The notes under the pieces: generated by a model
The model's database searches: none
Told to the model about the DNA's origin: nothing
The model's input: only the letters and a program-made list of their open reading frames with translations
Part shown: positions 1-7,541 of the stretch, in pieces
Layout: each line of letters starts with the position of its first letter
Position numbering within the stretch: position 1 is the first letter of the stretch
Position numbers and translations under genes: made by a program
Origin: Candidatus Galligastranaerophilus intestinigallinarum
GTDB taxonomy: Bacteria; Cyanobacteriota; Vampirovibrionia; Gastranaerophilales; Gastranaerophilaceae
Direction: 5' to 3'
Assembly: GCA_018715855.1 (NCBI GenBank)
Contig: DVKW01000019.1
Span: 1-14,102, forward strand
Length of the DNA: 14,102 bases

Positions 1-84
1 TCAAGGTCTCCTGTTGAATCTATGGTTGAATTATCAATAACATCAAGGTTTCCTGTTGAACCTATGGTTGAATTATCAACAATT
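1..84 (-). repeat. 42-bp tandem repeat, two copies, continuing to the window edge
   Basis: Positions 1-42 and 43-84 are copies of one 42-bp unit, 37 of 42 bases identical. Read on the minus strand inside the TpsA gene they encode a 14-residue unit, IVDNSTIGSTGNLD followed by VIDNSTIDSTGDL. The period keeps frame. Whether more copies follow beyond position 1 cannot be seen. Confidence 0.85.
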
Positions 85-3000
85 GCACTTATTGTGTTGT
101 TAACAACATCTGTTCCCATTGCACCTTGGAAGGTATAGCCGCTTTGAGCACCTGCAATAACAGCACCGCCAACGCCAACGGAAATTAAATCTTCTGTTTT
201 TTGGTTTTTGTCTTTATTTGCACTAACTTTAACAGATTTTGAATTTTTAATATCAGAAACGTTTGTAATTTGGGCTTTTGTTTCTTTTGTAATTAAGTTA
301 AGATTGCCACCCATGCCAGCACCAACAGATGTATTTCCTGTTTGGCCTATATTAACAGATAATCCGCCAGCACCTTTATATGAAGTGGAATGATTTTCAG
401 CGTCAACATTAACATCAATATTATTTATGTCGTTTGATTGTTTAACTTTTATATTGTTTGCTTCGGCAATAACTTTGTTTGTTAATATATCTGTGTTAAA
501 AGAACCGCCTGCAGATACTTGTGTTGTAGTATCGCTAGTGCTTGTTTTTGTAACGCCTGCACCTATTGCAACTTGAATGTTATCATTGTTTTCTTCTGCC
601 AAAATATTTAAAAGGTTGTCGCCATCGCCTGTAAAAGTAACATCAGCACTATTTATTAAGGCTTGAGTTTGGTTATTATTTTCTATTAAATTAACCGCTG
701 CACCGGCACCCACTGTTGAAGCATTTGCAACACCCCCACCAATATTCAGCACATTTGTTTCTTGGTTTGCTTCAACATTAAGATTGTTTTTAACGGTAAT
801 TTTTGCATTGCCAACTTCCGCTTTAACATTAGAATTATTCAAATGAACATTAACAGAGCCTGCAGCAGCAGCTGACATATTATTTGATGCTTTTTTAGTA
901 TTGTCTAAATTTGCTTTTTCATTGCCTAAAGAACCTTGATATTTAACGTTGTTACCGCTTGAATCCTTTAAAACGTTTCCTTTTCCGTCATGGTATTGGC
1001 CGTTTACATCGGTTACATATTCTTTGCCATCAACTTTAATAATGGGTCTTCCGTGTTGATCTAATTTTTGAGAAGTTTTAGATGCACTATCTGCTTTTGC
1101 TAACATTTCATCTGCTTTTGTTGCAGAATTGCTTGTTTTATCCTGCCAAGAATTTAAAAGGTTTGTTTTATCGCTTGCAGATTGAGTTGAAGCCGAAGAG
1201 CTGCTGCCTTTATCTTTTTTAAGTTTTACACCGCCTGCAAATGCACCTGCCAAAGCTAAATTTAATGTTTGATTTAAAGTATCTGCTTTAACATTCAAAT
1301 CATTATTAAGAGTAATTTCAGCATTATCTGCAATAAGAGCGTTAACTTCCTTTTGAATATCTGAAACTACAACTGATGCGCCGATTGCAACACCGCTTGA
1401 GCTTGTTTGTGAAGGGTCACTTGTTGTGCCTTTTTGGTTTGAAAGTGCACCTGTTATTGTAATATTTGAAATACCATCCGTAATTTCAACAGGGGAATCT
1501 ACCGCGATTAAGCCTGTTTTTTCATCTAATTCCAAAAATCTTCTTATTTGAGGTGATGATAAGTCAACATCATCTGTAATGATTTGATCTTCTTCATTTT
1601 CAAAAGGATCTGTTATAAATTGGTCAAAAGACCTTTTTGCCGTTGAAATTGAAGCCTTTCCTGCAGTTACATCTAAATTATTAGCACTTATTATGGTATT
1701 ATTACCTATTGAAGATTCAGTTGTTCCTTTTAATTCTTGAACAACTGTGCTGCCTGAAAAAGCAAGCCCTTGCTTTGTTGAGCTTCCTGTTATTGCAGTA
1801 TTAATATATGATTGTTGATTAGCAGAATTAACTTTAACATCGCCTTTTGAATCAACAACAACCTTTTCACCTATTTGTGCTTTTGCATTATTAGTTACAT
1901 AAGTTACAATGCCGCTTCCGCCAACACCGCTTGATTCACCGGTTGCACCTGAAATTTTCCATAGTTTTGATAAATCACCTGAAGCGTTATTTTGTATAAT
2001 TTTATTTGCTGCATTAACTACAACATTTCCTGTTTCTGTAATTTGTGCACCATTGCCTATTCTCGCAATTGTGTCGTTTACAACTTCAGAATACACAAAT
2101 GAGCCTGCAAGGCCTACTCCGCCATCTTTCACTTTTGAAGAACTTTGCGCCCAGTTATTCGTAAAGCCTTTCAAGCCAAGATGCGAAATTGCACCTGATT
2201 GTTTCAAGCCAAGTTTTATATCTTTAATATCAGCTAAAATTTCTGCTGAAGTATCACCAAACATTGCTTTAAGGCCGGTTAAATCCCAAGGAGCATTTGT
2301 ATTAAGTTCAAATGAACTTACATTATCAGCTAAAGCACCATCCGGCAAAACCAAATCTGTTCCAAGTTGTGCCAAACTCAAAAGAAATTCAAAAGTGGCC
2401 TCATTCATTGGCTGTTCTGTTGTAGCACTTACATTAAGACCATTTGCAGCCTTTATTTTTGCTGAATTTGTGCCGTCTGTATCTTCGATTTGTGCCTTTG
2501 CACTGTTATTTTGCTCATTTACAATAACTGCAACCCCCGGAGCAGGAACATAACTTGCTGTTTTATTGTCACTTGCTTTTGCAGTTGCACTGTTTATTGT
2601 CATATCAACTATATTTGAATTAATGTTGACTTTATTTGCAGTTATATCTGCTTGATTGCCAACTGTTGCAGTAGCATTATTATTAACAGTATTAACAACA
2701 ACCGAACCGCTTGCATTTGGGGCAGCATCTGCAATAAAAGTGCCCAACAAACCGCTTATTTTACTTTGAATTTGTTTAACGGCTTCTTGAGCTTTTCCAA
2801 GAAGAGTACCTTTTAACCCTGAATTAATTGCGCTATCCAATGCGCCGCTTTTGGGTTCAGAAACAGAAGCGGTTGAGTTAATTGATGCAACATGGAGATT
2901 TTGCGCATTAACGTTTACATCGCCATTTGCGTTTATTTCATTGTTTATTTTTGCTTCGGTATTAATATCTGCGTTTCTGATTGCAGCCGCTATTGAAAAT

Positions 3001-4709
3001 GAAGGGAGAGAATCATCAGGAAACATGGTTGTTTTTGCAGCCATATTGATAAAATCGTTTGTAACATTTACAGCATTAACATTAATGTTATTTGCCGTAA
3101 TTTTTGCACCGTTTTCAACTACAGCTTTAGTGTCAGCTTCGGTTGTTGTGTTTACAATAATTACCTGCCAATTGGGCATAATTGCCTGATCTAGCATTGT
3201 GGTAACATTTTTTATCTTTGCCCAAAGTGTATTTTTTGAAGTTGCATTTGCAACAAAATCATTGCTTGCTTCAACTATGGCGCCATTTTGAACAACAACG
3301 TCCGCTTGGGTTTTTGTTCCAAATGCATAATACATTTCCGCAATATCTGCAACTTGAACTTTTTTTGTATATTTCAAAGGAGCAACTTTTATATTTGATG
3401 TTGCAATTGCAATTGCATTTAATAAAACATCGCCTGATGCATATAATTCAGCGCCATCACCTATTGTTACTGTTGCTTTAGACCTTGCGCCTTCCCAGTT
3501 TGCATATCCGTTTGAAAGCAACTGCCCCAAAACCGTAGAATCGGGATTTGTAATATAATTAAGTGAAGGAGCACCTTTTTTTGCATCGTAAACAACCTTT
3601 GTTGTTGCAGAAACATCTATATCATGGGCTTTTAAAATTGCATCTTCTATTATGACAGATGAAGCATTGTTTTCAAAAGAATCAGGGTTGACAAAAGCAT
3701 CATCCGGCTTTTGAATTATGCCGTTTGCAAGCATTTGTTCTATAGTTTGGTTTTCTTCATTCAAACCTTCAGAGGGAATATCAGATTCTTTTATATCTTC
3801 ATTTGTAATATTTTTTATAGATTGCGCCTTTGCTATTATGTTCCCTTGCTGGTCAAAAGCGCTTGCATTTTTTACATCCGTATTTACAAGAGCATTAAAT
3901 AAATTATTAGCGGCTTCAACTGTTGTTAATTTAATATTTGCATTATTAAAATTTTTGTTTACACCTGCAAGAATACCGGCTTTTTCTGCATTTGGGTTGT
4001 TCGGGTCTTTTCTTACGGTAATATTTTTACCTACAAGCTCAACATTTCCTCTTGAAATAATTTTGCCGTTAACATCAATATTCCCTTGTTGGTCGCCATT
4101 TTTTAAAGTTACATTGATGTCATAATCTGCTTGTTCGGCATCTGTTCTTGTTACGGTTTGATAGTTTTCATTTATATAAGAATCATTGACGATATTTAAA
4201 ACCGGTTCATATTGGCCATTAGTAGTGTTTAATTGATAATATCTGCCTCTAACTGATTCATAGTTTGCCTGAGTAGGCGCAATTGCAGTTAAGGCACCCA
4301 CATTTAAAACACCTGATGCACCAATCACCATGCCTTGCGGAGAAACAAAAATAGCATGCCCGCCTATATCACCATTGCTTAAAACGCCGTTTAAAAGACC
4401 ATTTATTATGATTTGATTATCTACAAGGTTTACGAATTTTTCAACAGGGATTTGGCCGTTTTTTACAAGAAAAATAAGGTTTGCAATATCGCCTTGACTA
4501 AGGTTAAAATTTTCATAGTGTCTAAAACCCATATCACCATGGATAAATTCAGGGTGAATATCATAATGCCCTGTGCCTTGCGTTGGATTAACACCTGATA
4601 TATCTGTTGCTAAAACAGGAATGCATAAAGTTTGTTGAAACAAAAATAAAGCTGTTAATACAGCTGTTATATATTTTTTACATCTCCTGCTTTTCACACT
4701 TCTTCCCAT
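1..4709 (-). CDS. TpsA-type large exoprotein (filamentous haemagglutinin / leukotoxin LktA-like adhesin), 3' end outside window
   Basis: Reading the minus strand from the ATG at 4709 gives about 1569 codons with no stop to the window edge. Residues 1-34 form a long signal peptide: basic n-region (GRSVKSRRCKK), hydrophobic core, cleavage near PVLA. Residues ~38-150 match the TPS secretion (haemagglutination-activity) domain, with GFRHYENFNL, FVNLVDNQIIINGLLN, and AIFVSPQGMVIGASGVLN. The rest is Asn/Ala/Val/Ile-rich with many degenerate ~20-residue units such as ARIGNGAQITETGNVVVNA and AQIGEKVVVDSKGDVKVNSA, as expected of a beta-helix. I saw no cysteine after the signal peptide. It would be secreted through the TpsB at 4879-6939 and act as an adhesin or toxin; which one is unknown. 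The shine-dalgarno is AAGGG six bases before the ATG. Family assignment is firm; the C-terminal function is not visible. Confidence 0.9.
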   Translation of the reverse strand, partial: MGRSVKSRRCKKYITAVLTALFLFQQTLCIPVLATDISGVNPTQGTGHYDIHPEFIHGDMGFRHYENFNLSQGDIANLIFLVKNGQIPVEKFVNLVDNQIIINGLLNGVLSNGDIGGHAIFVSPQGMVIGASGVLNVGALTAIAPTQANYESVRGRYYQLNTTNGQYEPVLNIVNDSYINENYQTVTRTDAEQADYDINVTLKNGDQQGNIDVNGKIISRGNVELVGKNITVRKDPNNPNAEKAGILAGVNKNFNNANIKLTTVEAANNLFNALVNTDVKNASAFDQQGNIIAKAQSIKNITNEDIKESDIPSEGLNEENQTIEQMLANGIIQKPDDAFVNPDSFENNASSVIIEDAILKAHDIDVSATTKVVYDAKKGAPSLNYITNPDSTVLGQLLSNGYANWEGARSKATVTIGDGAELYASGDVLLNAIAIATSNIKVAPLKYTKKVQVADIAEMYYAFGTKTQADVVVQNGAIVEASNDFVANATSKNTLWAKIKNVTTMLDQAIMPNWQVIIVNTTTEADTKAVVENGAKITANNINVNAVNVTNDFINMAAKTTMFPDDSLPSFSIAAAIRNADINTEAKINNEINANGDVNVNAQNLHVASINSTASVSEPKSGALDSAINSGLKGTLLGKAQEAVKQIQSKISGLLGTFIADAAPNASGSVVVNTVNNNATATVGNQADITANKVNINSNIVDMTINSATAKASDNKTASYVPAPGVAVIVNEQNNSAKAQIEDTDGTNSAKIKAANGLNVSATTEQPMNEATFEFLLSLAQLGTDLVLPDGALADNVSSFELNTNAPWDLTGLKAMFGDTSAEILADIKDIKLGLKQSGAISHLGLKGFTNNWAQSSSKVKDGGVGLAGSFVYSEVVNDTIARIGNGAQITETGNVVVNAANKIIQNNASGDLSKLWKISGATGESSGVGGSGIVTYVTNNAKAQIGEKVVVDSKGDVKVNSANQQSYINTAITGSSTKQGLAFSGSTVVQELKGTTESSIGNNTIISANNLDVTAGKASISTAKRSFDQFITDPFENEEDQIITDDVDLSSPQIRRFLELDEKTGLIAVDSPVEITDGISNITITGALSNQKGTTSDPSQTSSSGVAIGASVVVSDIQKEVNALIADNAEITLNNDLNVKADTLNQTLNLALAGAFAGGVKLKKDKGSSSSASTQSASDKTNLLNSWQDKTSNSATKADEMLAKADSASKTSQKLDQHGRPIIKVDGKEYVTDVNGQYHDGKGNVLKDSSGNNVKYQGSLGNEKANLDNTKKASNNMSAAAAGSVNVHLNNSNVKAEVGNAKITVKNNLNVEANQETNVLNIGGGVANASTVGAGAAVNLIENNNQTQALINSADVTFTGDGDNLLNILAEENNDNIQVAIGAGVTKTSTSDTTTQVSAGGSFNTDILTNKVIAEANNIKVKQSNDINNIDVNVDAENHSTSYKGAGGLSVNIGQTGNTSVGAGMGGNLNLITKETKAQITNVSDIKNSKSVKVSANKDKNQKTEDLISVGVGGAVIAGAQSGYTFQGAMGTDVVNNTISAIVDNSTIGSTGNLDVIDNSTIDSTGDL

Positions 4710-4878
4710 AAAAAACCCTTACTATCATACCTTTTTATATGCTAAAATAAGCGAGTTTTTATTGCAGTTAAACCTAAAGAAATGTTAAAAATTCGTTACA
4801 AATATTAACAGCAAATATTAAATCAAATGTTTTATAATATGATAAATTTGGTAGTATTAATTAAGAGAAAAAGATTTA
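4710..4878. promoter_or_regulatory. Divergent tpsA/tpsB control region with direct repeats
   Basis: This 169-bp gap drives tpsA leftwards and tpsB rightwards. For tpsB a TATAAT lies at 4833-4838, 40 bp before the ATG, with no recognisable -35 at 15-19 bp. In its place stand two identical CAAATATTAA repeats (4799-4808 and 4812-4821) and a third partial copy CAAATGTTTTA starting at 4824, spaced 13 and 12 bp. For tpsA, minus-strand TATAAA (CATATAAAAAGG) and TATGAT boxes precede the ATG but neither has a convincing -35. The -10 for tpsB is a reasonable match; the operator reading of the repeats is inference. Confidence 0.5.
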
Positions 4879-6939
4879 ATGCAGAATAAAAAACAACATA
4901 CCTTGCTTTTTGCATTGGTATTCTTGCTTTTAGTTGCAGACGGTGCCGTTTTTGCAGACCCTGTTGGTGGCGCAATTCCTGCAAATTTGAATTACGGCGG
5001 GGTTATTAACACCCACGATATGATGATTTTAAGAGATAAGCAAAGGCTTCTTGAAGAAGAAAGAGATTTTAAAAACTACCAAGAAAGAAAAAAGGGCAAA
5101 AAAGAAAAAGTTATAGAAAATGCCCCTGAAATTGACCAAACAGAAACAGAAAAAATTTATGATGCCGAAACTTCCAAAAAAATGGAAGAAGAAAAGGCTT
5201 TATATCAAAAGAAAAAAAGTGAAAAAAGATTCTTTTTTTTTAAAAAGAAAAAACAGAATTCTGAAATAGAAGTTAGCGACACAAAAGAAAATGCCGCAAG
5301 CGCAGAAAGCGAAGTTACAAAAACGGAAGAAGAAACCGTTGTAACCGCAGGGGTTGAAAAAACAGACATTGAAGACGGCAAAATTTATGTAAGGGCGGTT
5401 GCCGTTTCAAATTCAAAAATTTTAACCGATGAAGAAATTCAAAGAATAACCGATATGGTTATCGGGAAACAAGTTACTATCGATGATCTTAACAGAATGA
5501 TTATCGAATTTAATTATGTTTATGCAACCAAAGGCTATGTAACAGCAAAAGCTTTTTTGCCGCCGCAAGAAATTAAAGAAGGCATTGTTAAAGTTAAACT
5601 TGTTGAAGCAAGAGTTGGGCAAATAAGCATTGAAAACAACAGATGGACAAGCGATTCTTACATTGAAAAAAGAATTTCCGCAAGAGAAGGCGAAATTTTT
5701 CAAATAGTTGAACTTGAAGAAGACATTGTTAAATTTAATAAATATAATGACGGCATTAAATTAAAAGCGAATTTAAAAAAAGGCGAAGCGCTTGAAACCA
5801 CAGATATTGTTTTAAGTGCAGATGAAAAATTCCCGTTCCATGTTAGAGGGCTTATGGATAATGCGGGAAGAAAAACAATCGGCGAATTAAGAGGCGGTTT
5901 AATGCTTTCTGCAGACAGCCTTTTTAAACAAAGAGACAGATTTGCAATGGGTTCTTATGTAAGCAGCCACTCTGTTACACCTTTTGCAGATTATAACATT
6001 CCCGTTAATAAATATGATGGCAGGGTTGGCTTCCTTTTTTCATCCAGCATGGCTGAAATTGGCGAAGGGCCATATAAAATTTTTGATATTGAAAGCAGAT
6101 CTTTCAATTATTCCCTATATTACACCCACCCCCTTATAAGAAAACCAACGTTTGAATTAACAAGCTATTCTGCGGTTAATTACAAATCGGCAACCACATT
6201 ATTTGGCGGGTATGAAATTAACAACGATAAAATTACAAGCTTTGAAACATCACTAAGCGCAAGGTTAGACACCAAATATGGTATTTGGTATTTAAACCAA
6301 GGGGTTTACCAAGCGTTCCCAATTTTTGACGATGCTTCAAGATATTTTAAATATACAGGAAGCATTATAAGGCTTCATGATTTCGGCCACGGCATTGTGG
6401 GGCAATTAAGGGGAATGTATCAATATTCGCCAAAAGATGTCATGCCCTACATAGACCAATTCCAAGCAGGCGGTATTGCAAGCGTTAGGGGCTATTCGGA
6501 AGGGCTTTTAATCGGGCGTTCGGGGTATGTTATAAGCGGTGAATTATTATTCCCCATTTTGCCAAGCAAAATTACGGTAAAAAAGAAAGATACCAAAGAA
6601 AAAAAGGTGATTCCTTTCCTTGGCAAATATGTTAAAGGCATCGTGTTTGTTGACCATGCGGGTGTTTTCCCCTTTAAAGGCAAAGGCCCCGGCGCTCAAA
6701 CGTATGACCAAAGCGACTATATGGTAAGTACAGGCCTTGGGCTTAGAATTTCACTGCCCGGGGATATAACAGCAAGGCTTTATTGGGGCTTTCCTTTAAT
6801 GCACAACCCCCATGAAACATATTACAGAAACCCAAGATTCAGCTTTGAACTTTCCTTTGCACCGGATTTTGATAAACTGCTGAAACTCAGAAAAACCTTG
6901 AAAAATAAAGAAAAACAAGAAACCCAAGAAAACCTGTAA
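4879..6939 (+). CDS. TpsB outer-membrane transporter (ShlB/FhaC/HecB family), partner of the TpsA at 1-4709
   Basis: An outer-membrane beta-barrel that exports and activates its TpsA partner. Residues 1-26 are a signal peptide ending near VFADP. Residues ~50-165 are a highly charged Lys/Glu-rich linker containing RFFFFKKKKQ at 117-126. Residues ~177-245 look like the POTRA_2 domain (TDEEIQRITD, then NYVYATKGYVTAKAFLPPQ). Residues ~318-660 are the ShlB barrel, with the diagnostic VRGY of loop L6 at 536-539 and IVFVDHAG at 588-595. Length 686 is longer than FhaC-type proteins (about 550-590), owing to the linker, a Lys-rich loop at 567-578 and a charged tail of about 25 residues after the last strand (FSFELSFAPDF). 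The RBS is weak (AAGAGAAAAAG). It diverges from tpsA with 169 bp between, and ends at a strong terminator. Confidence 0.93.
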   Translation: MQNKKQHTLLFALVFLLLVADGAVFADPVGGAIPANLNYGGVINTHDMMILRDKQRLLEEERDFKNYQERKKGKKEKVIENAPEIDQTETEKIYDAETSKKMEEEKALYQKKKSEKRFFFFKKKKQNSEIEVSDTKENAASAESEVTKTEEETVVTAGVEKTDIEDGKIYVRAVAVSNSKILTDEEIQRITDMVIGKQVTIDDLNRMIIEFNYVYATKGYVTAKAFLPPQEIKEGIVKVKLVEARVGQISIENNRWTSDSYIEKRISAREGEIFQIVELEEDIVKFNKYNDGIKLKANLKKGEALETTDIVLSADEKFPFHVRGLMDNAGRKTIGELRGGLMLSADSLFKQRDRFAMGSYVSSHSVTPFADYNIPVNKYDGRVGFLFSSSMAEIGEGPYKIFDIESRSFNYSLYYTHPLIRKPTFELTSYSAVNYKSATTLFGGYEINNDKITSFETSLSARLDTKYGIWYLNQGVYQAFPIFDDASRYFKYTGSIIRLHDFGHGIVGQLRGMYQYSPKDVMPYIDQFQAGGIASVRGYSEGLLIGRSGYVISGELLFPILPSKITVKKKDTKEKKVIPFLGKYVKGIVFVDHAGVFPFKGKGPGAQTYDQSDYMVSTGLGLRISLPGDITARLYWGFPLMHNPHETYYRNPRFSFELSFAPDFDKLLKLRKTLKNKEKQETQENL

Positions 6940-6954
6940 AAAAATTTATTTAAA

Positions 6955-6981
6955 AAAAGAACCCTTAAAAAGGGTTCTTTT
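6955..6981. terminator. Bidirectional intrinsic terminator between tpsB and tRNA-Gly
   Basis: A perfect 12-bp stem, AAAAGAACCCTT (6955-6966) and AAGGGTTCTTTT (6970-6981), closes a three-base loop. Read on the minus strand it lies 4 nt past the tRNA and is followed by an uninterrupted T run, a good terminator for the tRNA. Read on the plus strand it ends in TTTT, 15 bp after the tpsB stop, so it probably serves both convergent transcripts. Confidence 0.9.
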
Positions 6982-6985
6982 AGTT

Positions 6986-7058
6986 AGCGGACGACGAGGC
7001 TCGAACTCGCAACAACCTGCTTGGAAGGCAGGGACTCTACCAATTGAGTTACGTCCGC
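6986..7058 (-). tRNA. tRNA-Gly (anticodon UCC)
   Basis: The minus strand folds as a 73-nt cloverleaf. The acceptor stem GCGGACG/CGTCCGC is 7 bp and perfect. The D arm is ACTC-AATTGGTA-GAGT, the anticodon arm CCTGC-CTTCCAA-GCAGG with anticodon TCC, the variable loop TTGTT, and the T arm GCGAG-TTCGAGC-CTCGT. The discriminator is T, usual for tRNA-Gly. The following bases are AAC, so CCA is not encoded and must be added by the CCA enzyme. A near-consensus promoter sits just upstream and the terminator starts 4 nt downstream. Confidence 0.97.
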
Positions 7059-7073
7059 AAAGTTGTTAGCATT

Positions 7074-7102
7074 ATTTTATTTAAAAAAAGAAAATTTTTC
7101 AA
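7074..7102 (-). promoter_or_regulatory. Sigma-70-type promoter of tRNA-Gly
   Basis: The minus strand reads TTGAAA (7097-7102), a 17-bp spacer, then TAAAAT (7074-7079). Each hexamer differs from consensus at one base. Initiation about 7 bp downstream would leave a leader of roughly 8-10 nt before the mature tRNA 5' end at 7058, typical of a single tRNA transcription unit. Confidence 0.75.
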
Positions 7103-7126
7103 GAAATAAATTAAAGTTGCATTGTT

Positions 7127-7345
7127 TTATAAAAAAAGCTTTCTTTGAACGGGTTCTGCTTCTAATAAATCGCCGATTGAACACTCTAAAACCTCACAAA
7201 GCCTGTCCATATTTTCATAAGATGGCTGTGTTCTGCCGTTTGCCCAAGAATAAATTGTTTGCTGGGGCATATTTAAAACAATTGCAAGGCGGTATAAGGA
7301 ATAACCTTTTAATTTTTTTGCGGTTTCTTTAATTTTAATTTTCAT
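7127..7345 (-). CDS. Small Cro/C1 (XRE)-type helix-turn-helix DNA-binding protein
   Basis: A 72-residue cytosolic protein that is essentially one HTH domain. The motif spans residues ~16-62: SLYRLAIVLNMPQQTIYSWA is the first helix, turn and recognition helix, followed by NGRTQPSYENMDRLCEVLEC and SIGDLLE, the usual closing helices of the family. There is no dimerisation or effector domain, only a short C-terminal tail (EAEPVQRKLFL). It starts at ATG 7345; the preceding AGAG is a weak ribosome site. It stands alone on the minus strand, divergent from the TPR gene at 7542, with the tRNA-Gly promoter directly downstream. Such single-domain regulators are often autoregulatory and bind nearby dyads; candidates exist in 7346-7541, but the target is not shown by the sequence. 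Function as a DNA-binding protein is firm. Confidence 0.85.
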   Translation of the reverse strand: MKIKIKETAKKLKGYSLYRLAIVLNMPQQTIYSWANGRTQPSYENMDRLCEVLECSIGDLLEAEPVQRKLFL

Positions 7346-7541
7346 AAAAAAATTACTCTACAAATTTAATAACAAAAAATAAATTACTAAATTAATTGTA
7401 TAATTAAACCTTAAAATACAAATCATATATATAGATTAGAGAATATTACCAAAGAAAGGTTATAATTTTATTGTAAAATCGTTGCAATTTTACCCAAAAA
7501 CATTATAAAATAAGTATATCTTTATAACCGAGGGGTTTAAA
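7346..7541. promoter_or_regulatory. Dyad-rich divergent intergenic region (XRE gene / TPR gene)
   Basis: This 196-bp, very AT-rich gap carries three inverted repeats. TTAATT-GTAT-AATTAA is at 7392-7407. GTAAAAT-n7-ATTTTAC is at 7473-7493. GGTTATAA (7458-7465) pairs with TTATAACC (7522-7529) across 56 bp, bracketing the promoter of the 7542 gene. Some dyads are expected by chance at this base composition. No RNA gene or ORF is evident. A role as operators for the adjacent HTH protein is possible but unproven. Confidence 0.4.
7482..7509 (+). promoter_or_regulatory. Putative promoter of the secreted TPR gene at 7542
   Basis: TTGCAA (7482-7487), a 16-bp spacer and TATAAA (7504-7509) make a fair sigma-70 match. 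The GTAAAAT/ATTTTAC dyad at 7473-7493 covers the -35 box. The AGGGG ribosome site for the gene is at 7531-7535. Confidence 0.45.

Noticed and set aside
1909..2553. Plus-strand open frame of 214 codons, and similar ones at 208-393, 2851-3189, 3218-3481 and 3718-4125
   Set aside because: All lie antisense to the continuous TpsA frame. The peptides are Ser/Phe/Ala/Pro-rich with no recognisable family, and the minus-strand frame explains the region with a signal peptide and TPS domain.
5422..6683. Minus-strand frames at 5422-5703 and 6492-6683 inside tpsB
   Set aside because: Shadows of the tpsB frame; no ribosome site or family match.
7063..7332. Plus-strand frame of 89 codons opposite the HTH gene
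   Set aside because: It is antisense to a well-formed HTH domain and overlaps the tRNA promoter; no family resemblance.
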